This document shows, piece after piece, positions 1-6,687 of a stretch of DNA of 9,293 nt; positions within the stretch are counted from its first letter, which is position 1, and the number at the start of each line of letters is the position of its first letter. Under the pieces are notes generated by a model, which saw nothing but the letters and a program-made list of their open reading frames with translations, searched no databases and was not told the origin of the DNA. Made by a program: the position numbers and the translations under genes. This stretch comes from Methanobacteriota archaeon (GTDB lineage Archaea; Thermoplasmatota; Poseidoniia; Poseidoniales; Poseidoniaceae), in contig JAPOHM010000046.1 of the NCBI GenBank assembly GCA_029979405.1, forward strand, positions 1 to 9,293. The letters are read 5' to 3'.

Positions 1-8
1 ATTAGCGG

Positions 9-17
9 ATATATTTT
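9..17 (+). promoter_or_regulatory. TATA-like box for the first gene
   Basis: The AT-rich run ATATATTTT lies about 25 bases before the ATG at 42. That is the distance expected if transcription starts at or next to the start codon, giving a leaderless archaeal message. No Shine-Dalgarno-like sequence sits before this ATG, which agrees. The call rests on spacing and composition alone; the left edge hides anything further upstream. Confidence 0.4.
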
Positions 18-41
18 GTCATATCATGATTAGCCCCGTAC

Positions 42-731
42 ATGGAAGAGAAGGTGGGTTGGCGCAGAGCCTTCTCCGCTTCTATCGTGTTAGGCCTGTA
101 CTCAGGGTTCATGATAACTATTGGAATTCTATCGAGCATCGGCACTGAATATTTTCTTGAAGCCTTTGTCACATGGGGCTCAGTGATTGTATTATCTGCG
201 TTAATTTTGACCCCAATTCTAGCAAATGGCAGAAAAAGGGGTGTTGAAAGTTCGGTAGTTTTCGTAGAGAAATATCGAGAATTACTTTCTAATTATAACG
301 AAGGCGTAGGTAGCTGGAGGGCTCTATCTCACGTTAGAGATAGTGGAAGCGGAGTCCTTATCACACTCAGTAATTCTTCCAATCCATTGTTGATTATTGA
401 AAAAATAGCGAGTAATGAGATTGATTGTAAGATAATCTTCAGATTCTCAAAACACGAAACAGATTTGCGTGATCGTGTTCTGAAAATATTGAATGAGCGA
501 TTTGTTGAAAATCGAGTACAGAAAAAAGCCAAGTCGATTCATGTCAATCCAATAATTGAGGTAGATAGAAATTCGATTATTACCAAAATTTTGATGATCT
601 GTCCACCATTGATTCTTCTTGGCACAATTGGTTTCAATGAAATGATTCCAAATCTACTAATTTCAACTGTACTAGGATTTTTTGTTGGAGGATTCCTTGG
701 TGGATTGATTGCTACCAATAGATTACATTGA
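42..731 (+). CDS. Unrecognised four-helix membrane protein
   Basis: This 229-residue protein matches no family I recognise. Hydrophobic segments at about residues 10-32 and 41-62 form an N-terminal hairpin, and segments at about 179-197 and 201-224 form a second hairpin near the C-terminus. Between them, residues 63-178 make a charged soluble domain. Basic residues follow the first hairpin (NGRKRG, 62-67) and fill the stretch before the second (KKAK, 161-164), so the positive-inside rule would put the central domain and both termini in the cytoplasm. The central domain alternates short hydrophobic strands with polar stretches (GVLITL, PLLIIE, CKIIFRF) and may be a small alpha/beta fold. The last hairpin is glycine-rich (FFVGGFLGGLIA). 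The gene ends 58 bases before the HEAT-repeat gene, which has its own TATA-like box, so co-transcription is uncertain. The start is chosen for its spacing to the TATA-like box. Confidence 0.8.
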   Translation: MEEKVGWRRAFSASIVLGLYSGFMITIGILSSIGTEYFLEAFVTWGSVIVLSALILTPILANGRKRGVESSVVFVEKYRELLSNYNEGVGSWRALSHVRDSGSGVLITLSNSSNPLLIIEKIASNEIDCKIIFRFSKHETDLRDRVLKILNERFVENRVQKKAKSIHVNPIIEVDRNSIITKILMICPPLILLGTIGFNEMIPNLLISTVLGFFVGGFLGGLIATNRLH

Positions 732-748
732 TTGGTGAAATGCAAATG

Positions 749-757
749 GATATATCA
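749..757 (+). promoter_or_regulatory. TATA-like box before the HEAT/M61 unit
   Basis: GATATATCA lies about 35-40 bases before the ATG at 790, in the spacer after the first gene's stop. It would place transcription start near 776-780, leaving a leader of roughly ten bases that carries the GAGGTG ribosome-binding site. This is a sequence-only call. Confidence 0.35.
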
Positions 758-778
758 TGTTCTTTATCAGTATAGAAT

Positions 779-784
779 GAGGTG
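779..784 (+). promoter_or_regulatory. Shine-Dalgarno site of the HEAT-repeat gene
   Basis: GAGGTG ends five bases before the ATG at 790 and matches the core of the archaeal/bacterial Shine-Dalgarno consensus GGAGGTGA. It supports the ATG at 790 as the start and contrasts with genes here that look leaderless. Confidence 0.55.
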
Positions 785-789
785 CGAAA

Positions 790-1749
790 ATGGCTACTGT
801 CGAGGGGGAAATTTCTAGACTGAAGAATAAAGACCAATCGACAAGGAGGAGGGCTGTTAGAAATCTCTTTGATTTTGATAACCCAAGGGCACTGAAAGGT
901 TTTGTAAACCTTCTTACGGATAAGGACCAGTGGTTCAGAAGCAAAGCGATTGAGGCGCACCGTAAGTGGGCTAGCACTGGAGATGACATTCGTCCACTAA
1001 TGGAAGTAGACAAACGAATAGCAGCCGAGATATTACAATCGATTAGGGATGTTGATATTGCAATGGAATTATTTGAAGATGACGACCACATAGTAAGAGC
1101 ATTTGCTTCCAAAATTCTGGTGGATGATGAGACCTTACACCAAAGAATGTCCGAAGACTCGCATCATTCTGTTCGAAGTATAGTTGCCGAGCACAGTGAT
1201 GATTCTAATTTAGTATCAAAACTAATTCAGGACCCACACCCCTCAGTAATTACCAAAGCACTACACAATGCTTCTCGTTTAAACCTGAATATAGGGGATG
1301 AATTTATAGCTTTATTACTCGAATCAAAGGACGAAATATTGAGAGGAGAGGCCTCCAATTTTGCGATTCAAAAGGGTGGAGATTTAATGATTTCAGCACT
1401 CAATGACAGTAGCCCAAAGGTAAGAAAGAACATTTCAAAATTGGTTAAAGAGACTATAGAAGATGTAGATGATAGAATCAGTTTGATAGCCTCTCACAAT
1501 CCAGAAATAATAGCACAGTGGCTGAGAGGAAGATATGACAAGAAATCAAATGAACTAAGGTGGAATCTAATAGAAAACATCGAAATTCCACCACTAATTC
1601 GCAGTAAATTGATTGAACAAATGGAAGGTAAAACTGAAATCGATCTAAACAAAGTAAAACTGTTGAAAGAAAATTCACATGAATTAGTAAAAATTTCTGC
1701 CATTAACTTATCTGCCTCCTACTATGAACTAACAGGTGAGGAAGAATGA
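790..1749 (+). CDS. HEAT-repeat protein
   Basis: This 319-residue protein has no signal peptide or membrane helix and looks cytoplasmic. It is built from degenerate HEAT-like helical repeats. The recurring pattern is leucine, a short acidic turn with aspartate, then (I/V/F)-R and a second helix. It is seen near residues 42-56 (LTDKDQWFRSKA), 95-110 (FEDDDHIVRAFA), 120-135 (MSEDSHHSVRSI), 146-161 (IQDPHPSVITKA), 177-192 (LLESKDEILRGEA) and 204-219 (LNDSSPKVRKNI). Most successive units are 24-32 residues apart. The C-terminal 100 residues remain helical but the repeat fades. Such solenoids are protein-interaction scaffolds; some bacterial and archaeal ones (PBS-lyase-type HEAT) act as enzyme subunits. 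No catalytic motif is visible. The stop codon overlaps the M61 peptidase start as ATGA, so the two are almost certainly translationally coupled, and the solenoid may act with or on the peptidase. The partner is inference. Confidence 0.85.
   Translation: MATVEGEISRLKNKDQSTRRRAVRNLFDFDNPRALKGFVNLLTDKDQWFRSKAIEAHRKWASTGDDIRPLMEVDKRIAAEILQSIRDVDIAMELFEDDDHIVRAFASKILVDDETLHQRMSEDSHHSVRSIVAEHSDDSNLVSKLIQDPHPSVITKALHNASRLNLNIGDEFIALLLESKDEILRGEASNFAIQKGGDLMISALNDSSPKVRKNISKLVKETIEDVDDRISLIASHNPEIIAQWLRGRYDKKSNELRWNLIENIEIPPLIRSKLIEQMEGKTEIDLNKVKLLKENSHELVKISAINLSASYYELTGEEE
1735..1741 (+). promoter_or_regulatory. Shine-Dalgarno site of the M61 peptidase gene
   Basis: GGTGAGG lies inside the last codons of the HEAT-repeat gene and ends four bases before the ATG at 1746. 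With the ATGA stop/start overlap it indicates translational coupling and supports this start. Confidence 0.5.
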
Positions 1750-3494
1750 ATTCAGGTCTACATTTCCATATCGATGCAAATGAAGGAGCAAGTAGAAGAT
1801 TCAGAGTTACAATTACGGTCGAGGGGCCATTCTCCGAAAATATACTTGAGTTGCGATTCCCCAGATGGGTCCCCGGCTCATATTTCATCAGAGAGCCTAT
1901 TCAACATCTTACCGACCTAACCGCGACTATCGATGGTAACGATGCGACAGTAAAGAGAGTCGATGTAGATGGGGTAAGAATTCAAGGTGTGAAAAAAGCT
2001 AACAGCGTGGCGATAAATTATCGCCTTTTAGCCGCAGAAATGACATGTAGAGCAAATCATTTTGACGCATCACACTTACACATGATGCCTCCTTACACTT
2101 GGATTATTCCTTCCAGAGGAATAGAAAAATCCCGATTGGATTTAAGACACAAAGTAACTCTTGATAAGCCAAAAGAATGGACAACTGCAACACAATTACC
2201 AGGGAAAGAAGGCGAATGGTACGCTGATGGAAGAGATGAGTTATTGGATGGAATTATGGAATCCAATGCAAATGAAATGTACTCATTTGAAGTCGATGGA
2301 TGTAAGCAATACCTCAAAATCTGGGATTCTGGTGGATTTGAAAATTCTTTGTCGAGAACCGATGAATTCCTGTCCAGCATGGAGAAGGTTGTAAGAGAAC
2401 ACTACGCATTATTTGGAACTCCTGAATGGAAGGAATACTTCACTATTCTTCACCTCACAGAATCCGGCAGGGGTGGGCTTGAGCATCTAAGGAGTCAAAC
2501 CTCTATGATGCCAAGAAAGGCATTACAAGAAGGAAATGAAGACGATTGGAGAGACCTTATTTCCTTATTTAGCCATGAATTTTTACATCAATGGAACGTA
2601 AAGAGACTACGACCGAAGAATTTCTTAGATTATGACCTCCAAAAAGAAGTTCATTCAGACTTATTGTGGTGGTTTGAAGGATTAACTTCTTGGTTGGGTG
2701 ATGTCATTTGCTTACGAAGCGGGGCATGGTCAGAAGAAGATTACAGAAAAGACTGGACTCGTAAGCTAAAGAGACACTTGCAAAGAAATGGAATGGCCCA
2801 TGAATCACTTCAAGAGAGCAGTAACGATGCTTGGATTCACCTATATTGTCCGAATAGTTACAGTCGTGAAGTACACATATCCTACTATCTTGAAGGAGAG
2901 TTGGCGGTTTTCTGCTTAGACGTTGAACTACGTAAGAGGTCCAAAGGTAAATTTGGACTAGATGATGTACTTGTCAACTTGTATAATAAGCACCACATTG
3001 GAACAGACAATCCTGGAATTTCCCATTCAGACATTAAACGGGAAATTGTAAACATAGAGGGCGGAAGAAGATTAGGCTCTTTCTTGGATAGACTGGTAGG
3101 TGAACGTGATTCGATGGCAATTGAAGAAGCTGTCAAAACAATTGGAATGAAAATGATGCCAGACAAAGAATACAAAGGGGGATGGTTAGGTTTGAATCTA
3201 TCAGTTAGTCACGGTGTGGTTAAAGTATCCACACATCATTCATCCTCACCATGCAGAGAGTTTGTCCACACCGGAGATGAAATTATTGCAATTGATAACC
3301 TCAGAATAAAATCTGGATCTGATTTGAATTCCTCTGTATATGGTAAAATTGGGAAGAATGTAGAAATGGTAATTTGCAGAGAAGGGGTTCTAAAAACGGT
3401 AAACGTAATTCCATCTGAAAACCCAAATTACAAGGTCAAATTAGAAGGGAAAGGAAATAAAATCTGGAAATCCGTTTCTATGACAAAGCAATGA
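1746..3494 (+). CDS. M61 (glycyl aminopeptidase-like) metallopeptidase with PDZ domain
   Basis: This 582-residue zinc peptidase belongs to MEROPS family M61. The N-terminal beta domain carries the family pattern RWVPGSYFIRE (40-50). The zinc site is HEFLH (277-281), with H277 and H281 as ligands and E278 as general base. It is followed by the family signature WNVKRLRP (283-290). E311 in WWFEGLT is the likely third ligand. GGLEH (243-247) corresponds to the conserved substrate-pocket motif just before the zinc site. A C-terminal PDZ domain spans about 478-556 (GWLGLNLS, then GDEIIAID at 510-517). Length and order are usual for the family. There is no signal peptide or membrane helix, so it should act in the cytoplasm, probably trimming peptides; characterised relatives prefer N-terminal glycine or alanine. 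The specific substrate is unknown. The gene is coupled to the upstream HEAT-repeat gene by an ATGA overlap, and its TGA abuts the convergent stop codon of the SerK-like gene. Confidence 0.92.
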   Translation: MNSGLHFHIDANEGASRRFRVTITVEGPFSENILELRFPRWVPGSYFIREPIQHLTDLTATIDGNDATVKRVDVDGVRIQGVKKANSVAINYRLLAAEMTCRANHFDASHLHMMPPYTWIIPSRGIEKSRLDLRHKVTLDKPKEWTTATQLPGKEGEWYADGRDELLDGIMESNANEMYSFEVDGCKQYLKIWDSGGFENSLSRTDEFLSSMEKVVREHYALFGTPEWKEYFTILHLTESGRGGLEHLRSQTSMMPRKALQEGNEDDWRDLISLFSHEFLHQWNVKRLRPKNFLDYDLQKEVHSDLLWWFEGLTSWLGDVICLRSGAWSEEDYRKDWTRKLKRHLQRNGMAHESLQESSNDAWIHLYCPNSYSREVHISYYLEGELAVFCLDVELRKRSKGKFGLDDVLVNLYNKHHIGTDNPGISHSDIKREIVNIEGGRRLGSFLDRLVGERDSMAIEEAVKTIGMKMMPDKEYKGGWLGLNLSVSHGVVKVSTHHSSSPCREFVHTGDEIIAIDNLRIKSGSDLNSSVYGKIGKNVEMVICREGVLKTVNVIPSENPNYKVKLEGKGNKIWKSVSMTKQ

Positions 3495-3914
3495 TCATTC
3501 TGCCTTAGATAATTCCTCTAAGGTTACGTGTATTGGAGGAAGGTCATGCTGGATTGTATGTTTGCTAGTCTTCGGTGAATAAAGATTGGAACTATTGCAC
3601 ATGTCAAGAACGTCTTGCTTTGTTATGTTTTCAACGCCACAATTTGGCCAAACGTCGACTGAAATAGACTCATCATTCAAATAATCAACTAATATTGCAG
3701 GTACGCGATTCAACCCCAAACATATTGCGACTGAATGCCTATGATGGCCATCTAAAATTGACCCAGTTTCTTTGTCAACCAGAATTGGTTTGGTAAAACC
3801 TCCCCATTTTTTTGTCATCTCTAACAACTTATCACGATTTTTAATTTTAATTTCTTCATGAGGTTTTAGCCAAGAAATAGATACGAGTGTAACATCATCG
3901 GCCTCCCACGACAT
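3495..3914 (-). CDS. Short SerK/SbnI-like ParB-fold protein (possible serine kinase)
   Basis: This 139-residue protein has a ParB/sulfiredoxin-like domain at residues 8-90. Its landmarks are LKPHE (16-20), KPILVDKETGSILDGHHR (42-59) and RVPAILVDY (70-78). DGHHR with a glutamate in the LKPHE element resembles the nucleotide-dependent free serine kinases SerK (Thermococcus) and SbnI (Staphylococcus) more than DNA-partition ParB. The tail YSPKTSKH (112-119) resembles, from memory, the YSPKTTRH motif near the SerK C-terminus. SerK and SbnI are about 240-255 residues. Here the segment between the two motif blocks is reduced to about 30 residues (LDMCNSSN lies just before YSPKT), so this is a miniature form. 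E20 would be the catalytic acid and D55/H57/H58/R59 the nucleotide-phosphate site, by analogy. If active it would make O-phosphoserine, a cysteine precursor. A DNA-binding or NTP-sensing role is the alternative, and the kinase call is inference. The gene diverges from the nucleotidyltransferase gene across 60 bases. Confidence 0.75.
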   Translation of the reverse strand: MSWEADDVTLVSISWLKPHEEIKIKNRDKLLEMTKKWGGFTKPILVDKETGSILDGHHRHSVAICLGLNRVPAILVDYLNDESISVDVWPNCGVENITKQDVLDMCNSSNLYSPKTSKHTIQHDLPPIHVTLEELSKAE

Positions 3915-3974
3915 ATATCATACGAATCGTAGGTTTGGGATAATTCTTTGCTAAGTTTCATACTGGAGTGAAAC
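3915..3974. promoter_or_regulatory. Divergent promoter region between SerK-like and class II nucleotidyltransferase genes
   Basis: Sixty bases separate the two divergent starts, so both promoters must lie here or overlap the neighbouring 5' ends. On the minus strand GAATTATCC (reverse of 3938-3946) sits 24-32 bases before the ATG at 3914, as for a leaderless message. On the plus strand the AT-rich CATATATCATA (3912-3922) could serve as TATA box with a leader of about 30 bases carrying GGAGTGA (3965-3971), a good Shine-Dalgarno candidate three bases before the ATG at 3975. The two promoters would interlock, so their expression may be mutually dependent; this is inferred from spacing alone. Confidence 0.4.
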
Positions 3975-5228
3975 ATGAGGGATAATGGATTTGCCGATTT
4001 AGAGGGCATTTCATTCCCTGATTTGATTCCTTCTAATGATGAATTGGTTAAGGTAATCGATAATTTTTCTAAAAATGGATTCGGCGCGTGGATTGTAGGC
4101 GGTGCCGTCAGGGATTGCTTGCTTAATGATGTGCCAGATGAATTTGATTTGTGCACAACAGCTACGCCAGAAGAAGTAAAATCAATTTTTGATGAAACTA
4201 TACCTACTGGAGAAAAATACGGAACCATAACTGTGAAATCAGGAGATTCATTCTTTGAAGTCACTACATTGAGAACTGAAATGGATTATGGCGATGGTAG
4301 AAGGCCGGAGATTGTAAACTGGGGGAGTAGCCTCGCAATCGACCTTTCAAGGCGTGATTTTACGATTAATTCAATGGCTTATGATTTAGAAAGAGAATTG
4401 CTCTTTGACCCATATAATGGTGTTGCAGACCTAAAAATGGGTGTGCTAAAAGCAGTAGGAGATGCTCATGAACGATTAGCAGAGGATGGCCTTAGAATAA
4501 TGCGTGCTTACAGATTCATGGACCGGAATAAGAGTGGCATTTGGGAGCCAGACTATGCTTTATCCACAGCATTAATCGATAATCGTTCCATGTTGAGTCT
4601 CGTTTCAGTTGAGAGAATTTGGGCGGAGTTCTCGAGAATTATTCTCGGAGAAAATGCTGCGCACGTAGTCAATAGGATGAATCAGGACGGAATATTATTT
4701 GCAATATTACAGGAGTCGATAAATGATGATTTAATATCGAAACTATGTGAGTTATCATTCGATTTAGAATCTAGATTAGCATTACTATTATCAAAAACAA
4801 AATCTACCAAGGTAGAAGAAATTCTGAAGAGATTAAAAATTTCTAATTTTACTTCTAAAAGAACTTTTTTACTTCATTCGATTATTGGTAAAGCACCGGA
4901 ATTAGGCGACCTAAGACTCTATAGAAAGATAATTGGAGAAGATGTTGAGTCGCATTTAGAACTTCATCGTGCGTTGGGTTTTTCTCACGAAAATATAGAG
5001 AAATCTATTCAGCACCCTATTGATATCCAACCAATAGTTGATGGAAATTGGATAATGCAAAGAACAGGTTTGCGACCTGGAGTAAAATTAGGTAAATTGA
5101 AAGATTGGTTATACAGAATTCAAATTGAAAGAGGATATACTTCATTTGATGAAGTTGAATCTATTTTGTGCACGCTTCCTTGGGATGTGGGCGATGAAAG
5201 TAAGTGGCCGAGTCTTGTCTGGCCATAG
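3975..5228 (+). CDS. cca: Class II CCA-adding enzyme / poly(A) polymerase family nucleotidyltransferase
   Basis: This 417-residue protein has the motifs of the class II tRNA nucleotidyltransferase/poly(A) polymerase family in order. Motif A is GGAVRD (42-47) plus EFD (56-58). The flexible-loop block DYGDGRRPEIV lies at 104-114 and motif B, RRDFTINSMAYD, at 126-137. The amino-acid nucleotide template EDGLR is at 170-174 and the neck motif VERIWAEFSRI at 212-222. R174 together with E170/D171 would select CTP and ATP. Residues 230-417 form a helical body/tail, presumably for tRNA binding; no HD phosphohydrolase motif is seen. The expected role is adding or repairing the 3' CCA end of tRNA in the cytoplasm. 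Archaea normally use the unrelated class I enzyme, so this class II gene suggests transfer from bacteria. One oddity is that the usual D-x-D of motif A reads E56-F-D58, with D55 just before. A poly(A) polymerase or C- or A-only adding role cannot be excluded. The start is supported by GGAGTGA just upstream. Confidence 0.88.
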   Translation: MRDNGFADLEGISFPDLIPSNDELVKVIDNFSKNGFGAWIVGGAVRDCLLNDVPDEFDLCTTATPEEVKSIFDETIPTGEKYGTITVKSGDSFFEVTTLRTEMDYGDGRRPEIVNWGSSLAIDLSRRDFTINSMAYDLERELLFDPYNGVADLKMGVLKAVGDAHERLAEDGLRIMRAYRFMDRNKSGIWEPDYALSTALIDNRSMLSLVSVERIWAEFSRIILGENAAHVVNRMNQDGILFAILQESINDDLISKLCELSFDLESRLALLLSKTKSTKVEEILKRLKISNFTSKRTFLLHSIIGKAPELGDLRLYRKIIGEDVESHLELHRALGFSHENIEKSIQHPIDIQPIVDGNWIMQRTGLRPGVKLGKLKDWLYRIQIERGYTSFDEVESILCTLPWDVGDESKWPSLVWP

Positions 5229-5236
5229 TAACACAG

Positions 5237-5245
5237 TTTATTGAT
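5237..5245 (+). promoter_or_regulatory. TATA-like box before the EF-hand membrane protein gene
   Basis: TTTATTGAT lies 21-29 bases before the ATG at 5266, in the 37-base spacer after the nucleotidyltransferase gene. It fits a leaderless message, and no convincing Shine-Dalgarno sequence precedes the ATG. The gene is therefore probably transcribed separately from its upstream neighbour. Confidence 0.38.
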
Positions 5246-5265
5246 AATTAACCAGTGGAATAGGC

Positions 5266-6687
5266 ATGTCCGATTCTAAGTGGGCAGCAAATCTGGGTTG
5301 GACATTTATTGGATTGGGTTTTGTTTTCACCATAATTTTCCCCCCATTAGGATTTGGTTGCTGTTTTTTGGGAGCAATTTTTCTCGCAATAGGTGGCATG
5401 CAGGCGGTTCAGAATACGGGGTTCGACCAGGGATCTGTTAAACTTGTACAAAATGAAGCAGGTCAGTGGGTTTGGGGTGCAAGCGCAGAACAAGGCGGTT
5501 CTATTGCTTACAACTCACAAGATAATCAGATTCTCTCTCGCGTAATTAAAGAAGTAAGAGATGGAAAATCACTAACTACTCTTGAAGACAATGAATTAGA
5601 CATTTTATCAAATGCATATGGAATAACAAGCGGCAGTGCTATGCAAAAAATAGAGGCTTTAGAAAATTCTGAATTAGCCGCGTCTGCACTGCTACTTGGC
5701 GGCACAGCAAGCACTGCTGCAATGATTGATATTCCTGAACCTGTGACTGTGAAGAGTAAGGTTGAGCAAATAAAACAGGTCGCTAAAGATAAGATTGGCG
5801 ATGAACTAAACGTCGATGTTGATGAAGTTTTAGAATCTGATTCTAACGAGGTCAACGATATTTTGTTAGACCAGCTGTCAAAGGAAATCAGGAAGCGGAA
5901 CTTAACTCCAAAAGGATTTATTGAATTAGCTGATCTCAATCAAGACGATTCTTTAGATGCAATGGAAATAGCTGGCGCTCTTACTGCTGCAATTGGAATG
6001 ACTATCCCTGTATTCCTAATCCAAAATACACTTTCACAATTTGACGTTGATAAGGATAAAAAGTTAAGCGTAAGTGAATTGAATCTTCTTTGGGACAAGT
6101 TGGGAATCGAGTATGAGGAAGAAATCCTTGACGAAGAATTAATCGAGGAAGAAATAGTAACAGAAGAATCCGTTGAAGAAGTGGTTTCTGAAGATGTCGA
6201 AATCACAGAGATTATTGAAGAGGAAACCTCCGATATCGAATCTACTGAGGAAATCGTTGAGGGGATAGAATCAACCGAAACATATCAAGATGAAATTACA
6301 TCGATAGAAGTTCCAAAAGAAGATTTCTACGAACTAACCCCAGATATTGATACAGACTTTGAAAGATATATAGTCGAACTATCTGAAGCAGTCCTAAGCA
6401 GTGATAGGAGAAAAATATTGGAAAACCAAACCCACGGATATAAGTTTAGTTTCAAGATTTCCAAATTTGAAAGAACTTTACTGGGGAATCCTGATTATCG
6501 AGGCGGGCAATCAGTTCATGGCCTGATAGACGGTGGTCCATTTGAAGGAGTGGTACGAATACCAAAATCAATGGATGAAATCATTCTGGAATACAAGGAA
6601 GGATCTATTGTTGAGATTCAGGGCATAATATCTGATTACATGCCGAGCTTGAAGCGTTGCGTGATTGATGCTACTCATCTGCTTTGA
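5266..6687 (+). CDS. Membrane-anchored EF-hand protein with long acidic linker
   Basis: This 473-residue protein is of unrecognised family but clear architecture. Two hydrophobic segments at about 11-25 and 28-46 (glycine-rich, with CC at 32-33) form an N-terminal membrane hairpin. Residues 85-210 are mostly helical, with an Ala/Gly-rich stretch at 138-152. Two consecutive EF-hand calcium-binding loops follow. D223-E234 has D, N, D, S, D and E at positions 1, 3, 5, 7, 9 and 12. D260-E271 has D, D, D, K, S and E at the same positions. Both lack the usual glycine at loop position 6 (D228 and K265). A very acidic Glu/Ile/Val linker spans about 282-357. The C-terminal domain (about 363-473) is beta-rich; GSIVEIQGIISDY followed by RCVIDATHL resembles the last strands of an OB-fold, a tentative reading. 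Calcium-responsive coupling of membrane and C-terminal domain is a reasonable inference; no enzymatic motif is seen. The 3' end overlaps the convergent cupredoxin gene by 17 bases. Confidence 0.85.
   Translation: MSDSKWAANLGWTFIGLGFVFTIIFPPLGFGCCFLGAIFLAIGGMQAVQNTGFDQGSVKLVQNEAGQWVWGASAEQGGSIAYNSQDNQILSRVIKEVRDGKSLTTLEDNELDILSNAYGITSGSAMQKIEALENSELAASALLLGGTASTAAMIDIPEPVTVKSKVEQIKQVAKDKIGDELNVDVDEVLESDSNEVNDILLDQLSKEIRKRNLTPKGFIELADLNQDDSLDAMEIAGALTAAIGMTIPVFLIQNTLSQFDVDKDKKLSVSELNLLWDKLGIEYEEEILDEELIEEEIVTEESVEEVVSEDVEITEIIEEETSDIESTEEIVEGIESTETYQDEITSIEVPKEDFYELTPDIDTDFERYIVELSEAVLSSDRRKILENQTHGYKFSFKISKFERTLLGNPDYRGGQSVHGLIDGGPFEGVVRIPKSMDEIILEYKEGSIVEIQGIISDYMPSLKRCVIDATHLL

Noticed and set aside
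723..1112. A 129-codon minus-strand open frame
   Set aside because: It is antisense to the HEAT-repeat gene, and its composition is a reverse-complement shadow.
3495..3914. Chromosome-partition ParB
   Set aside because: There is no helix-turn-helix domain and no ParA neighbour, and the DGHHR motif and YSPKT tail point to the SerK-like branch of the fold.
3866..4264. A 132-codon minus-strand open frame across the divergent promoter region
   Set aside because: It covers the conserved motif A of the nucleotidyltransferase and the SerK-like 5' end, and its translation has no recognisable domain.
5526..5939. A 137-codon open frame on the minus strand
   Set aside because: It lies wholly inside the EF-hand gene, is Ser-rich as expected from the reverse of Glu/Asp/Leu codons, and has no family motif.
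6100..6330. Apparent DNA repeats of GAAGAA type
   Set aside because: They follow from runs of Glu codons in the acidic linker and show no fixed unit or flanking signature of a mobile element.
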